Shown: positions 52,178-60,764 of the stretch, piece by piece
How the letters are laid out: the number at the start of each line of letters is the position of its first letter
Position numbering within the stretch: position 1 is the first letter of the stretch
From: Rhizobium sp. BG4
Lineage (GTDB): Bacteria; Pseudomonadota; Alphaproteobacteria; Rhizobiales; Rhizobiaceae
Assembly (NCBI RefSeq): GCF_016864575.1
Contig: NZ_CP044127.1
Span: forward strand, 1 to 64,000
Reading direction: 5' to 3'
Length of the DNA stretch: 64,000 nt
Notes under the pieces: model-generated
The model's input: the letters and a program-made list of their open reading frames with translations, nothing else
What the model was told of the DNA's origin: nothing
The model's database searches: none
Translations under genes and position numbers: made by a program

Positions 52178-52857
52178 CAGTTCATCAAGGGATTGGCGCG
52201 GTAGCGCTCACCGTAAGGATGTAGGAAATGCGGTCTCGCCCATATTCCGGCTCTTGCCTTCTGCGCGACTTCCTCTGCCTGTGCATATTCCGGAAACAGT
52301 GGCGGGCCCGAACGATCGCGTGCCGCGAACGCTACTCCGGTGCTGATGAGCACTTGGGACAGCGATTGTGTTTCACCGTCCTTCATGAAGAAGCATTCGG
52401 CAAAAAGGACGGTCGGCGAGCCGGCATTCTGACCGAGGAAATGGCACGGGAAAGCGTTGCCGGCGCCAGCCTCAGCCTCCTCGAGCATGGCAGTTAGACC
52501 GGCGAGCGAGACCATAGAGCATAAGGTCTGCAGGCCGGCAAATTCCATCTTCTCGGTCGAGAGGCAGCCTTGGACGCCTGCCAATTTAATGACGGTACCG
52601 TCGGCGGCGAGGAACGCGCTTCCGCTCAGTGCGCCTTCAGGCGTGATAGATTGGAGGTCGAGCCGGTCGGCCATTGAGGGGATATCGAGGGGCTTTTGCG
52701 GGGCAGGGACCAGATCGCGCCCCTCCGCGTAGGCCTTTTGATAGTAATCGACAAATCTTGAGATGGCATCCTCTTCGGCCGCAAGCGCCACTCCGTTTGT
52801 CGCGCATGCAATGGTGCAGAAGAGGATTTGAACGAGCCGTCGTGCGCCGGGATTCAT
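52177..52857 (-). CDS. Exported SNase-fold protein, catalytic residues lost (first of three)
   Basis: 226 residues from ATG 52857 (GAGGGACGAAAGC upstream). Signal peptide RRLVQILFCTIACATNGVAL. The mature protein contains VIKLAGVQGCLSTEK (aligned with RLxGIDAPE), GLQTLCSMVSLAGLTAML, and the characteristic C-terminal AQEVAQKARAGIWA-like EEVAQKARAGIWARP. No DGDT motif and no catalytic Asp/Glu. First gene of the leftward six-gene operon; operator copy E lies 40 bp upstream. Confidence 0.72.
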   Translation of the reverse strand: MNPGARRLVQILFCTIACATNGVALAAEEDAISRFVDYYQKAYAEGRDLVPAPQKPLDIPSMADRLDLQSITPEGALSGSAFLAADGTVIKLAGVQGCLSTEKMEFAGLQTLCSMVSLAGLTAMLEEAEAGAGNAFPCHFLGQNAGSPTVLFAECFFMKDGETQSLSQVLISTGVAFAARDRSGPPLFPEYAQAEEVAQKARAGIWARPHFLHPYGERYRANPLMN

Positions 52858-52896
52858 GCTTTCGTCCCTCATCAATTGGCTCCAGCGATGATGCAC

Positions 52897-52918
52897 AAAA
52901 TTATACTGCAGTGCAAGT
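52897..52918. promoter_or_regulatory. Conjugation-region operator, copy E
   Basis: AAATTATAC-TGCA-GTGCAAGTC: perfect left arm, degenerate right arm. Sits in the 128-bp divergent region between the exported-protein operon and the mobilization operon, so it could control both. Confidence 0.55.
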
Positions 52919-52985
52919 CTAGAAAAGGTGTGAGGATTGGAGTACCTTTGTCCAGGCACTGAAAATCGCTCGTGGAGAAAAGCAC

Positions 52986-53384
52986 ATGTCAGCCTTCAGG
53001 CAGTCACTTAAGGTCGTTGTCTTCCCGTTTCGGGCGGCCTGGTTCGTCGTGCTGATCGCCAATTTTATCATAGTGTCGGCCGCGGGACTGATTTTTGCGT
53101 CGTTCGTCGCATACGTTGTCGCGTTGATATTCTCATACGCCTTTCTCCCCGCAGAATGGACGCAAGCGCTGTGGCTGTCGGCGACTGGTCTCTACGCTCA
53201 TTCGTTTTGGTTCAAAGCGGCTACGATTACATTCTCCGCGCTGCTGTTTTTACCAATCCTTCGCTTTTGGCCGCGAAGGGATCCGGTTGCGGATACAACT
53301 CGTGAACGCCAAATGGTACGGCTGAACGAGGATCTGATCGCCGCTCGGCGGCAGCGCGAGCTACGAGCCCAACTTCGGGCATGA
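52986..53384 (+). CDS. Membrane protein, first gene of mobilization operon
   Basis: 132 residues with three hydrophobic segments (FVVLIANFIIVSAAGLIFAS, FVAYVVALIFSYAFLP, AATITFSALLFLPILRFWP) and a basic cytoplasmic tail (LIAARRQRELRAQLRA). GGAGAAAAGC precedes the ATG. About 115 bp before the ParA-like gene. Family not recognised; may tether the relaxosome to the membrane. Confidence 0.7.
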   Translation: MSAFRQSLKVVVFPFRAAWFVVLIANFIIVSAAGLIFASFVAYVVALIFSYAFLPAEWTQALWLSATGLYAHSFWFKAATITFSALLFLPILRFWPRRDPVADTTRERQMVRLNEDLIAARRQRELRAQLRA

Positions 53385-53501
53385 CGAGAGAAGAGCTGGT
53401 TCGTCCAGAGCGTGGCGGCGGGGATCTCTGCAATCGTTCGCAGCACATGCAACTCCCTTCCGCCCATCAGTAATAGTCGACACAAGATGGTGAAGAATTC
53501 T

Positions 53502-54251
53502 ATGGCAGTTAAACCCCTTTCCCTAGCGATCTCGACGTTCAAGGGCGGTGCCGGCAAGTCAACCCTGAACGTCAATCTCGCAGCCGAGTTCGCGCAGCAG
53601 GGACATCGAACGCTCCTGATTGATTGCGACGAGCAGGAGTCATCGACGCGCTGGTACAATGTCTCAATGAAGCGCGGGCTGCTCCCGACGGACGGCACGT
53701 TGCTGCATCTGCGAGTCGCACCTGGCGACAGGTTTCGCGACCGCCTGGCCGATGCACCTGAAGCGGATATCCGTATCTATGACGTCGGCGGCTACGTGCA
53801 TCAACGGGCTATCGAGGTCTATCACGAGTGCGATGCCGTCCTCATTCCGATCATCCCCGAGCCGACCGCTGCCACGTCTGCAATCAAGGTGGCGACGATC
53901 CTGAAGGAAATATCCAAAAAGCGCGCTGCAGGGCCGATCCCCTATGCGGCCATCTGGAATTACGTCGACATGATCGCGCTCAAGCACAACAGGTCACTTC
54001 CCGAGGTTCATGCGATCCTGACGAGCGGCCGGATTCCAATGGTGGAGACGGTCATCCGGAAAAGCAACCATTTCAGCGATGTCGGAGCCGGTTTCGGCTC
54101 GCTCTATTCCAAGCTGGCAAGTATCGAGAACAGTTCCTCGCTCACCCCATCGGCAAAGCGGCGAGCATCCGAGAGCGTGCTCGACGCGATTGATCTCGTG
54201 AAGAAGATCAACAACGAATTCATCGGCCTACTGCAGGCGGAAGCGGCCTAA
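53502..54251 (+). CDS. ParA/VirC1-like ATPase of the relaxosome
   Basis: 249 residues from ATG 53502 (GGTGAAG upstream; ATG 53487 also possible). Deviant Walker A FKGGAGKST (13-21), A' LLIDCDEQESSTRWY, and PIIPEPTAATSAIKVAT. Shorter than RepA and without its HTH. VirC1-type ATPases bring relaxosomes to the cell pole or coupling protein. The next gene starts 3 bp later. Confidence 0.88.
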   Translation: MAVKPLSLAISTFKGGAGKSTLNVNLAAEFAQQGHRTLLIDCDEQESSTRWYNVSMKRGLLPTDGTLLHLRVAPGDRFRDRLADAPEADIRIYDVGGYVHQRAIEVYHECDAVLIPIIPEPTAATSAIKVATILKEISKKRAAGPIPYAAIWNYVDMIALKHNRSLPEVHAILTSGRIPMVETVIRKSNHFSDVGAGFGSLYSKLASIENSSSLTPSAKRRASESVLDAIDLVKKINNEFIGLLQAEAA

Positions 54252-54254
54252 CGC

Positions 54255-54653
54255 ATGTCGAGAGAACGGACGCCCGCCGGCAATATTCTTGCCCTTGCCC
54301 GGTCCAGGGAGGACCAGGCGAAGGAGGTGGAAGAGAGTGCCACGTCCTACATGCCGACGGACATCGATCTTGAGACGTTGATGCCGGATGAGGCTCCCGA
54401 GGCACAAGACGACAGAGCCATCGCGAGCGTTGAGCCCCAGCAACTGGGGATTCCAGCCAAGAACCGCCGCCACGGACGATTGCCGTCACAAGGTACCTCG
54501 ACGGGCACTGAAACAAAGCGGAAGCGTATCTCTCTCTACCTCGATGACGACGTGCTGACCAAGATATTCCGTGTGTCGTTGGAACAGCATGAACAGCTCT
54601 CCTCGGCGACCCACCGGCTGATCGTCGAGGCGCTGAAGGCAAGGGGATTGTGA
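54255..54653 (+). CDS. Ribbon-helix-helix-like mobilization accessory protein
   Basis: 132 residues. The N-terminal half is acidic/low-complexity (LARSREDQAKEVEESATSYM). The C terminus KRKRISLYLDDDVLTKIF then SATHRLIVEALKARG resembles a RHH DNA-binding domain as in relaxosome accessory factors. Starts 3 bp after the ParA-like gene and 4 bp before the MobC-like gene. Probably binds oriT; partner roles inferred from position. Confidence 0.72.
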   Translation: MSRERTPAGNILALARSREDQAKEVEESATSYMPTDIDLETLMPDEAPEAQDDRAIASVEPQQLGIPAKNRRHGRLPSQGTSTGTETKRKRISLYLDDDVLTKIFRVSLEQHEQLSSATHRLIVEALKARGL

Positions 54654-54657
54654 TCAG

Positions 54658-55050
54658 ATGCGCGAGCCAGCTGTGATGTTCCGCCTCCCGGCCCACATTT
54701 TAAGCAATCTCGAAGCCCTTGCCCGCAGGCTGGATGTCTCGGTCAACATCGTCGCCAAGCTGATCGTTACTAGAGAGGTCATGCAGATCCCCGCGATGCT
54801 CAAGGAACATGATCGCCAACTGGCAAACATCCACCAGTTCCTGCGAGAAATTGCCTTTCGAAATGAGGAGTTCCTCACCGAAGAAAGCGTGGATGCTCCA
54901 ACCGCCAGAGCGATCGTGCAGCAACTCGAGGACGTGATGGACGCGCTCGACGCTATCAGAGACGCCGCCTATGTCCGGCCCTCCACCTATATCACGGACT
55001 TGATCAGGAACCATGATGAACGACATGTCCAAAAGTCGCTTCGCGTCTAG
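54658..55050 (+). CDS. MobC-like relaxosome accessory protein
   Basis: 130 residues, mostly helical: MFRLPAHILSNLEALARRLD, SVNIVAKLIVTREVMQIP, RQLANIHQFLREIAFRNEEF, IVQQLEDVMDALDAIRDAAY. A MobC-type bundle that assists strand opening at the nick region is the likeliest role, as its 3' end overlaps the relaxase start by 38 bases. Sequence similarity to named families is weak. Confidence 0.6.
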   Translation: MREPAVMFRLPAHILSNLEALARRLDVSVNIVAKLIVTREVMQIPAMLKEHDRQLANIHQFLREIAFRNEEFLTEESVDAPTARAIVQQLEDVMDALDAIRDAAYVRPSTYITDLIRNHDERHVQKSLRV

Positions 55051-57031
55051 GTCCGAAGGCCGCCGGCTGCCGAGCTACTTCGAGCTTATCGAAGACGAGC
55101 TCCGGCGCCGAGGCGGAGGCGGCGGTGCGGCTAGAACACGTCCACCGTTGGCAAAGGCTGGATTTCCCAAGGGCAAACATCCCGGCGCTGCCTCGGCTTT
55201 CAGTCGTGCTTCTGGCAACGATGCGGTTGTCGTTAAAGTCCTGTCTTATGGGGCGGGCGCGGCGTCAGCGCGCAACGTGCTCGCCTATCAGAGCAAGGAA
55301 GAGAAAGCGCAAGACCAGGATGGCCGTGAGGTTACTGATCTGCGAGAGGCTGTCCGCTCCTGGGAGCGCGAGTTTGACAACCGAAAAGGCAGTCAGGATA
55401 TTCTTCGCCTGACCTACGAACTGGAGAATGCCAATCGCGACGATATCGCTCGTGCTCTTGCTTCTCTGGCAAAAGATGGTTTCCGCCTGCATGGCGACAC
55501 AGATCGAACCTACGCGTTCAGTGTCAGCGAAGGCGTGAAGGGAAGAACTCGTCTGCAGTTTGCGCTCATCATCGCTCACGAAAAGAAAGACAGGTCGGAT
55601 CGAAGCAGCGCGAACCGGGTACCTGCGGACATAGAGAATGTTCGGGCGATTGACGATCGACTGGACACGGCTCTGCGTAACGCCAGGATCACTCCGGTTT
55701 CGCGCTATCCGGCGGAGTTTTCCTCCGGACCCAAAGGCCTGACGGCAACCTTGCATGCGATGCAACGGGCAGGAGCGGAGGTCACGATTTCCACAAAGGC
55801 ACGCATCGAGGAGCGGCTTGGCAGGAGTGGCCGTTATGAACTCGGCGAGGCGCGGCGCGAAGTCACGACCAGGGACCACAAGGAACTGACCGCGGAAGGC
55901 AGAACGGTTGGGGTCCTCATGCAAACCCGCCAACCGCGGGATTTTATGCACCTCTTGCTCTCAGGACCAGCCAATGTGGATCGTGACCAGTTCATCCTCG
56001 CTGGCCGAGATTTCCTGCGGGATCAGTTCGCGGGGCATCGTTTTGCCTATGCTGTCCACAATCGTCACGACCGTGAAAAGCACCCGCACCTGCATGTGAT
56101 CGTCGCACTGCGCAATGCCAGTGGGAGGACGCTCAGCCCCAACATCCGCGACTTCACTGAATGGCGCGTTCGCTTTGCCGAAAAGGCGCGAGAGCGTGGT
56201 ATCCCGATCGATCGTCAGAAGCGCATCGAGCGCGCCGGACCACCGCCGGTGAAACGATGGGAATGGGAGATGTTCCGGCGGATGGGCGCAACGGCGCCTG
56301 GCAACGTCGTTGATAAGGTCTTGGCAAGAATGCGTGACACTCCGACCGCACCAAAGCGCCAGGATGCTCGGATGCGGCTCAAGAGGGGTCAACGGTCCGT
56401 CGGACATGTCATCGAGATGTTGGAGAAAGTCGCAAGAGATCGATCGGCCCCCAGCACCGCGCGCGATCTTAGTCACGATCTGTCCGTAGGGCTTCGTCGC
56501 GAATACCAACGGCTTGAAACGGCGATTCGCGAGGGTCGCGATCCCACAGGAGAGAAAGGCGAAGAGCATATGCTGCGATCCGCCCCCATCAGTTCCGCGC
56601 AGGCAAGAGCGGCGAAGGAAACACTGGCGAATGCAGCTTTGAGCGTTGCCACCAAGATCGCCAATCCATCTGATCGGTTGATTTTTGAGCAAGCGGCAAG
56701 GATCATCGGCAAGGTGGTAGGGCTGCAACTCGATTCCCGCGTCGCGAAAAATCGGGATCGGGCGGAGATTGGCAAGGATAAGCGCACGTCGGACAGCCTT
56801 GCGACGAAGTCGGCGACCGGGCGCGACCACGTTGCGGAGCAGGGCGTCGGTAACAAGAGTTCGAGCAACCGTGCTGTTGATCAGTTGCGTATAGCCCGTT
56901 CGAACGCCGAGCATGATATCCCTGAGAAAGGTCGGCCAGACCACCAAAGAAACCAACAGCGCGATCGCGAGATACCGAAATCGATTAAGCTGCGCCCGCC
57001 GGAGGAAAAAGACCGGGACCACGGTCGGTAA
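55013..57031 (+). CDS. MOBP-type relaxase (conjugative nickase)
   Basis: 672 residues (starts at 55013 or 55025). An N-terminal region AVVVKVLSYGAGAASARNVL and ALIIAHEKK leads to the metal-binding three-His motif HNRHDREKHPHLHVIVAL (His357, 359, 361), the hallmark of HUH relaxases, with a Tyr-containing segment upstream (VLAYQSKEE). The second half (charged, Arg-rich, low-complexity from about 560) is a translocation-signal-like tail, ending RPPEEKDRDHGR. It nicks oriT, stays covalently bound and is exported through the T4SS. No helicase domain. Overlaps the MobC-like gene. Confidence 0.88.
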   Translation: MMNDMSKSRFASRSEGRRLPSYFELIEDELRRRGGGGGAARTRPPLAKAGFPKGKHPGAASAFSRASGNDAVVVKVLSYGAGAASARNVLAYQSKEEKAQDQDGREVTDLREAVRSWEREFDNRKGSQDILRLTYELENANRDDIARALASLAKDGFRLHGDTDRTYAFSVSEGVKGRTRLQFALIIAHEKKDRSDRSSANRVPADIENVRAIDDRLDTALRNARITPVSRYPAEFSSGPKGLTATLHAMQRAGAEVTISTKARIEERLGRSGRYELGEARREVTTRDHKELTAEGRTVGVLMQTRQPRDFMHLLLSGPANVDRDQFILAGRDFLRDQFAGHRFAYAVHNRHDREKHPHLHVIVALRNASGRTLSPNIRDFTEWRVRFAEKARERGIPIDRQKRIERAGPPPVKRWEWEMFRRMGATAPGNVVDKVLARMRDTPTAPKRQDARMRLKRGQRSVGHVIEMLEKVARDRSAPSTARDLSHDLSVGLRREYQRLETAIREGRDPTGEKGEEHMLRSAPISSAQARAAKETLANAALSVATKIANPSDRLIFEQAARIIGKVVGLQLDSRVAKNRDRAEIGKDKRTSDSLATKSATGRDHVAEQGVGNKSSSNRAVDQLRIARSNAEHDIPEKGRPDHQRNQQRDREIPKSIKLRPPEEKDRDHGR

Positions 57032-57055
57032 TGGAAAGAGGTGGAACGGAACCGC

Positions 57056-57658
57056 CTACTCCAGATCCAAGACATGCTTGATCATCGTCTTAAGCCAACC
57101 CACCGTCGCTGGCCGGCTGATGTTCGACGCCGCGCGGGCGCTTAGTCCCGGATAAAATATTTCCGTGAGACCCGACGGGTGAGCGTTGACTCGCAGGGCT
57201 TCTGCCTTCCGAACCACGACCGTCCTGTTAAGATCAGCTCCGTAGCCGTCCGTCAGTCTCCCTATCAGGTCGTTTTCATCTCTGTGCGAACCCTGGCGCG
57301 GTCTCAGGGCGGACATACAGGCTGTGTGTATCCAGAAATCGGGTGGGGCGCCCGATACCTTCAGTAGATCGTCGAGCAGCCGTGTCAGCGTCGCGCTATC
57401 GATACGGACACGCGACTCATATAACGCAGGTGGATGATGTGAAATAAATCCGAAACGAACATCGAGGTTACGAATATCTTGTAGCATCGCGACGAAATCA
57501 GCATCGATGTCGCCGAGTGTCTGGTCTTCGAATTGTGGCCTGTGCCTCAAGAGGATGTCGTCACGCTCAAAAATGACCAAGCCAGTTGAACCCACTCGCC
57601 TGCGGATGCAATGCACATCGAATACGTTAGAATCCATAGCTGCTCTCAAAGTTGACAT
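57056..57658 (-). CDS. HAD-like protein with degenerate motif I
   Basis: 200 residues from ATG 57658 (GGGGAAG upstream). The layout resembles HAD class III phosphatases: GLVIFERDDILLRHRP (motif I), VRFGFISHHPPALYESRV (motif II, Ser), then FWIHTACMS-QGSHRDENDLIGRL (the heptose-bisphosphate-phosphatase-like region). Motif I reads E-x-D instead of the essential D-x-D, so phosphatase activity is doubtful. Convergent with the relaxase operon, 24 bp away; not obviously part of transfer. Confidence 0.55.
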   Translation of the reverse strand: MSTLRAAMDSNVFDVHCIRRRVGSTGLVIFERDDILLRHRPQFEDQTLGDIDADFVAMLQDIRNLDVRFGFISHHPPALYESRVRIDSATLTRLLDDLLKVSGAPPDFWIHTACMSALRPRQGSHRDENDLIGRLTDGYGADLNRTVVVRKAEALRVNAHPSGLTEIFYPGLSARAASNISRPATVGWLKTMIKHVLDLE

Positions 57659-57996
57659 AGCTTCCCCTGTGCGCTTCAAATTGCGGTGTGTGTCCGTTCA
57701 GAATGAGCGCTGAGCTTCTGCCTCCAGTGGTCGCGCGGCGCTGGAATTTGCTATGTGGTGATACGATGCTTGTCGCCGTTGAGTTTGGGGAGGCAAATCA
57801 TGGCGAAAATGAAACTGCGCTTCTACTCGGTCGTTAGCCTGATCCTTCGGCCCCATGTCTGTCAGTTGATACTCTTGATCAAATAGGCAACGAGGACTTC
57901 GTGTCTCGAGACCAGTTCGTGCGGCTCGCCCTGATCTACTGTATGCTCTTACACGCCAGACCGTCGGCAACCGGTGGCGGTTTCCGACGTTAGCCC
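57659..57996. other. Intergenic
   Basis: 340 bp. A 28-codon frame at 57800 (MAKMKLRFYSVVSLILR) with GGGGAGGCAAATC before it is either a very small gene or the stub of a lost one; nothing else seen. Confidence 0.35.
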
Positions 57997-58422
57997 GTGC
58001 GCATCGGTATGGTGGGGAGAAGATTATTTGCGCTTAAAAAGGAGCCGCGCGTGTCCGGCTTATTGCCGGAGATGGACCAATTGGAGATTACCAAGCGAAC
58101 GCGCATCTGCGAGTTGCTCGGCATCTTTACGCGCGTGGGCATCTCGAACAACGATCACTTCCGCTCTGGAGAGTTGAGCGGCTACACCGGCATGCTGGAA
58201 CGCAGGGTTGCCCGCGTCGTTCAACCACCGGATGCTCCCTTGGCGCGACGTTTGTCAGCCCGCCTCGATGAGGCGCGGTCAAAGATCAGCCGATGTAAAT
58301 GTTGCTATAAGCGTTATGAACTTCGAGCGCATTTTTTTGGGCGCAACCATGAAAGTGTCAACGGCGGTGTAAAAACCGGCCACGGGGCGGAGCAAAAGTC
58401 GGCCACTATGGCGGCGGCCTGA
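57997..58422 (+). CDS. Hypothetical protein, 3' end overrun by IS21 element
   Basis: GTG-started frame of which about 120 residues precede the insertion sequence: GLLPEMDQLEITKRTRICEL, ISNNDHFRSGELSGYTGMLE, RLSARLDEARSKISRCKCCY. It then reads into the IS left end, so the original C terminus is lost. Family not recognised. Could be spurious. Confidence 0.35.
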   Translation: MRIGMVGRRLFALKKEPRVSGLLPEMDQLEITKRTRICELLGIFTRVGISNNDHFRSGELSGYTGMLERRVARVVQPPDAPLARRLSARLDEARSKISRCKCCYKRYELRAHFFGRNHESVNGGVKTGHGAEQKSATMAAA

Positions 58423-58486
58423 GACCGCTGGGAGGGCGTAGCCCGAGCGGGGGTCTCAGGCCGCCGTGGCGATTTTTTGAAGGGTC

Positions 58487-59244
58487 TCAGCCGGCCTTTC
58501 GGGCGCGGCTTTGGGCGAGCCGATAGCTGTCGCCGTTCATCTCGAGGATGTTGACGTGGTGGGTGATGCGATCGAGCAGCGCGCCGGTCAGGCGCTCAGA
58601 TCCCAGGGTTTCCGTCCATTCGTCAAACGGAAGATTGCTGGTGATGAGGGTGGCTCCGCGCTCGTAGCGTTGCGAGATCAGCTCGAACAGCAACTCCGCG
58701 CCGGTCTTCGACAGCGGCACGAAGCCCAGCTCATCGATAATCAGCAGCTTGTAGGCGGCCATCTGCTTCTGGAACCGGAGCAGACGTCGTTCATCACGGG
58801 CCTCCATCATCTCACTGACCAAGGCGGCGGCCGTGGTGAAGCCGACGGACAAGCCTTTCTGGCATGCGGCCAGACCGAGGCCGAGCGCGACATGGGTCTT
58901 GCCGGTTCCACTGGGGCGAGAGCAATGACGTTCTCCCGGCGCTCGATCCATTCGCAGCGGGCCAGTTCCAGCACCTGCGTCTTGTTGAGCTTGGGGATGG
59001 CGGTGAAGTCGAAGCTGTCGAGGCTTTTGACGACGGGGAATCTGGCCGCCTTGATCCGCCGTTCAACCTTGCGCCGGTCCCGTTCTATCGTCTCCCGCTC
59101 GGCAAGCCGGAACAGGTAGCCGACATGATCGACACCTTCGGTGGCACAGAGCCGGGCCAGCTTCTGGTGCTCGCGCTGGAAGGTCGGCAGCTTCAAGGCT
59201 TTGAGATAATGGGCGAGCAGGATGTCGGGTGCTTCGGTGCTCAT
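58487..59244 (-). pseudogene. istB: IS21 helper ATPase IstB, frameshifted
   Basis: AAA+ ATPase that assists IstA. The frame from 59244 reads MSTEAPDILLAHYLKALKLP to CEWIERRENVIAL, where one G is missing (about 58916). The downstream frame continues PSGTGKTHVALGLGLAACQK (Walker A), YKLLIIDELGFVPLS (Walker B), ATLITSNLPFDEW and ends ARKAG at 58487. Restoring the base gives a full-length protein with VIALGPSGTGKT. Confidence 0.9.
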
Positions 59245-60764
59245 GCCGCTTCTCCCGCATCAGACGACAGAAGGCGCATATACGCCTTCGCAGAGGTCTT
59301 CTCGACCGTCGCTCTTGGCAGGTAGGGATAGATCGCCAGGTCCAACCGCGGTGGCCGGCGCTCGACCCGGCACAGGATCAGATGCTTGACCGCATCGAAG
59401 CCGATCGCGCCGAGCTGAATGGCCTGCTTAACGGCCGCATGCAGGTCGGCAAGGTCGAAGCTCTCCAGGAGACGGAGAACCTGCACATATTCCCGCCGCC
59501 CATGCTTGGCCATACGGCCTTCCATCAGCCGACGCAGCGTCGCGAACTCGTCCGGCAGATCCCAGCCCTGGAGTGGCGCTGCCTGATCCAGCGCATTGAT
59601 CTTCTGCTCGATCAGCGGCAGATAATGAACGGGATCGAAGACAACATCTTCGCGTTCCCAGCTTCGCGGATGACGAGCAATGATCTCGCCGCGGCAGCCG
59701 ATCACAACTTTGTCGACATAGCCTCTGACCCAGACGTCCTGATGACCGTAGGCGACCGGCACGGAATAGTCGTTGGTCTTGTAGCGCACCAGAGACTGGG
59801 CCGTCACCGTTGTACTCGCCTGATCGCAGGCATCGAAAGGCGACGCCGGCAAGGGACGCATGGCGGCAAGATCTCGCTGCAACCGTTCGCCAATCGTCTC
59901 GCTCTCGCCGCGCAGCTTGTCGTTCTGCCGCTTGCGGCATTGCTCTTCCAGAAAGGTATTGAACGCATCCCATGTCGGAAACTGCGGGATCGGCACCATG
60001 AAGTTGCGCCGGGCATAACCGACAAGACCCTCGACATTCCCTTTATCGTTACCTTTCCCGGGACGGCCGTAGCGATCCCGGATCAGGTAGTGGGACAGGA
60101 AGCCGCTGAACAGTGCTGCGCGCTTGCGGGTGCCGTCGGGCAGGATTTTTGCGACCAGGCAACGGTCGTTGTCATAGACGATCGACTGCGGCACGGCCCC
60201 GAAAAACGTAAATGCATGGATGTGGCCATCGACCCAGGCCTCGGCCACGGCCGCCGGATAGGCCCGCACGTAGCAGCCGTCGCTATGTGGCAGATCGAGC
60301 ACGAAAAAGCGCGCCTTCTGCTCGACGTCGCCGATCACCACCGTCGCCTCACCGAAGTCTGCCTGCGCATGGCCGGGTGGATGCGACAGCGGCACGAACA
60401 CCTCCTGACGGCGCTGATCACGCTCGCGCATATAATCCTTGATGATCGTGTAGCCGCCGACGAACCCACACTCGTCACGCAGGCGGTCGAACACACGCTT
60501 GGCAGTATGCCGTTGCTTGCGCGGCACCTTCAGGTCTTCATCGAGCCAATGCTCGATCGTCGACACAAACGCATCCAGCTTCGGACGCCGGATCGGCAAA
60601 CGTCGCTGATAGCCGGGCGGCGTCGAATAGGCCACCATCTTGGCCACGCTGTCGCGCGATATGTTGAAATGCTTAGCTGCCTGGCGCTTCGTCATCCCTT
60701 CCGAAACAGCCAGCCGAACCCTCAGATACAATTCCACGGTGTAGATCCCCTGGCCCTCCTGCAT
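59241..60764 (-). CDS. istA: IS21 transposase IstA
   Basis: 507-residue DDE transposase, normal IstA length. N-terminal HTH (MTKRQAAKHFNISRDSVAKM); catalytic region with AQADFGEATVVIGD (first Asp), QSIVYDNDRCLV (second Asp) and KGNVEGLVGYARRNF (Glu). The C-terminal half contains TSLVRYKTNDYSVP-type sequence and WDLPDEFATLRRLMEGR. Its ATGA overlap with istB is typical. Intact. Confidence 0.95.
   Translation of the reverse strand: MQEGQGIYTVELYLRVRLAVSEGMTKRQAAKHFNISRDSVAKMVAYSTPPGYQRRLPIRRPKLDAFVSTIEHWLDEDLKVPRKQRHTAKRVFDRLRDECGFVGGYTIIKDYMRERDQRRQEVFVPLSHPPGHAQADFGEATVVIGDVEQKARFFVLDLPHSDGCYVRAYPAAVAEAWVDGHIHAFTFFGAVPQSIVYDNDRCLVAKILPDGTRKRAALFSGFLSHYLIRDRYGRPGKGNDKGNVEGLVGYARRNFMVPIPQFPTWDAFNTFLEEQCRKRQNDKLRGESETIGERLQRDLAAMRPLPASPFDACDQASTTVTAQSLVRYKTNDYSVPVAYGHQDVWVRGYVDKVVIGCRGEIIARHPRSWEREDVVFDPVHYLPLIEQKINALDQAAPLQGWDLPDEFATLRRLMEGRMAKHGRREYVQVLRLLESFDLADLHAAVKQAIQLGAIGFDAVKHLILCRVERRPPRLDLAIYPYLPRATVEKTSAKAYMRLLSSDAGEAA

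Noticed and set aside
60098..60274. A CRISPR-like or tandem repeat array
   Set aside because: No regularly spaced repeats were found here or anywhere in the window; similar words here come from IstA codons.
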